Assembly: GCA_018814405.1 (NCBI GenBank)
Contig: JAHIZO010000005.1
Coordinates: 360,684 to 424,683 of the forward strand
Direction of reading: 5' to 3'
From: Gammaproteobacteria bacterium
GTDB lineage: Bacteria > Pseudomonadota > Gammaproteobacteria > Burkholderiales > Gallionellaceae
Length of the DNA stretch: 64,000 bases
Positions 63,391 to 64,000 of this stretch are shown here, piece by piece (the first letter of the stretch is position 1; each line of letters starts with the position of its first letter). The notes under the pieces were generated by a model. The model searched no databases. It was not told where the DNA came from and saw only the letters and a program-made list of their open reading frames with translations. A program made the position numbers and the translations under genes.

Positions 63391-64000
63391 TCAACCTACC
63401 CACTTCCTCGCATTCTGGAACATGCGCAGCCAAGCGCCATTCTCTTGCCAGTCTTTTGGATACCAGGAGTTCTGCACGGCACGGAACACACGCTCGGGGT
63501 GCGGCATCATGATGCTGAAGCGACCGTCGGCGGTGGTGAGTCCGGTGATGCCTTGCGGCGAACCGTTGGGGTTGAGCGGATAGGTGGTGGTCGGCTTGCC
63601 GTAGTGGTCGATGTAACGCAGGGTGACCACTTCTTGTGCGGCGTGCAGGCGCTTGTTGTTGCCGAAGTCGGCGAAGCCTTCGCCGTGTGCGACGACGATG
63701 GGCATGCGGCTACCGGCCATGCCGTCGAACAGGATGGAGGGCGATTCCTGCACTTCCACCATTACAAAGCGCGCTTCGAACTGCTCGGACTGGTTGCGAC
63801 CGAAGTGCGCCCAGTTGTCCGCACCGGGGATGATCTCGTGCAGGTTGCTCATCATCTGGCAGCCGTTACACACACCCAATGCGAAGGTGTCGTTGCGATT
63901 GAAGAAGGCTTCGAATTCGTCACGCGCGCGCGGGTTGAACAGGATGGACTTGGCCCAGCCCTCGCCCGCACCCAGCACGTCGCCGTAGGAGAAACCGCCG
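63391..64000 (-). CDS. purL: Phosphoribosylformylglycinamidine synthase, C-terminal part
   Basis: The gene enters from the right edge; about the last 203 residues are present. They form the glutaminase (class I amidotransferase) domain of the large single-chain enzyme: [18 protein letters not shown] at the border, the nucleophilic cysteine in [14 protein letters not shown], and the His-Glu pair in [18 protein letters not shown]. This domain supplies ammonia for the fourth step of purine synthesis. The end, NARKWVG, is the usual PurL terminus. Confidence 0.96.
   Translation of the reverse strand, partial: GGFSYGDVLGAGEGWAKSILFNPRARDEFEAFFNRNDTFALGVCNGCQMMSNLHEIIPGADNWAHFGRNQSEQFEARFVMVEVQESPSILFDGMAGSRMPIVVAHGEGFADFGNNKRLHAAQEVVTLRYIDHYGKPTTTYPLNPNGSPQGITGLTTADGRFSIMMPHPERVFRAVQNSWYPKDWQENGAWLRMFQNARKWVG

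Overview
The window reads as ordinary, densely packed chromosome from a betaproteobacterium. The gene types and neighbourhoods (ndk-rlmN, accA-tilS, lolCD, an RpfE-type protein, and the chain bcp-phoH-gst-msrB-yciB-yciI ahead of a parvulin) point to the Nitrosomonadales, most likely a relative of Gallionella/Sideroxydans. This is a judgement from protein resemblance, not from a search. There is no phage, insertion sequence, integrase, plasmid gene or CRISPR array.

Layout. 0-9 kb, minus strand: the start of rlmN, ndk, a C4-dicarboxylate-type TRAP transporter (dctP-dctQ-dctM), tilS, accA, a MscS channel with a cyclic-nucleotide-binding tail, and an RpfE-type protein. 9-19 kb: lolC-lolD, a DUF2062 protein, comEC, an aspartate-type aminotransferase, an HDOD protein, and a long alanine/glutamate/lysine coiled-coil protein ending in an AsmA-like domain. 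19.2-20.2 kb: tRNA-Asn and tRNA-Lys, each with its own promoter and terminator, around a 60-residue membrane protein. 20.4-26.1 kb: a translationally coupled heavy-metal-type RND efflux operon (adaptor, pump, DUF3240, TolC-type channel). 26.2-32.3 kb: an HD-GYP protein, acs, a LysM lytic transglycosylase and a YqjK/YqjE/DUF883 operon. 32.4-45 kb: a peptide-type ABC transporter whose solute-binding protein is separated from its permeases by about 6 kb of redox-stress genes. 45-52 kb: ygfZ, a CbiM-like protein, tadA, an L,D-transpeptidase, bcp, phoH, a cytosolic msrB, yciB and others. 52-64 kb: a parvulin, a Sel1 protein, djlA, two diguanylate cyclases, a secreted protein of unknown function, small proteins, a thiopurine methyltransferase-like protein, a PAS-only membrane protein and the end of purL.

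Two parts of the window stand out. The first is the 36.8-42.8 kb block. It combines an ECF sigma factor and its NrsF (DUF1109) membrane anti-sigma, a secreted protein that is 23 percent methionine when mature, a Tat-type secreted MsrB, a secreted MsrA and a DipZ-type thiol reductant exporter. Both outward operons carry the same promoter-like sequence, GTAAC(C/T)-N16-CGAATC. I infer a self-contained periplasmic methionine-oxidation defence system, related in logic to the described SigF/NrsF/MrpX hypochlorite response but using MsrA, MsrB and DipZ.

The second is a pair of similar 5' leaders of about 141 and 146 bases. One precedes a CHASE-PAS-GGDEF protein and the other a secreted protein. Each starts at the predicted transcription start of a TTGACA-N17 promoter with GACTTGCAG, shares an exact 18-base block, and ends in an AAAGGGGG ribosome-binding site directly before the start codon. 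They look like an undescribed cis-regulatory RNA.

Cyclic-di-GMP signalling is well represented (HD-GYP, two GGDEF proteins, a PAS-only sensor).
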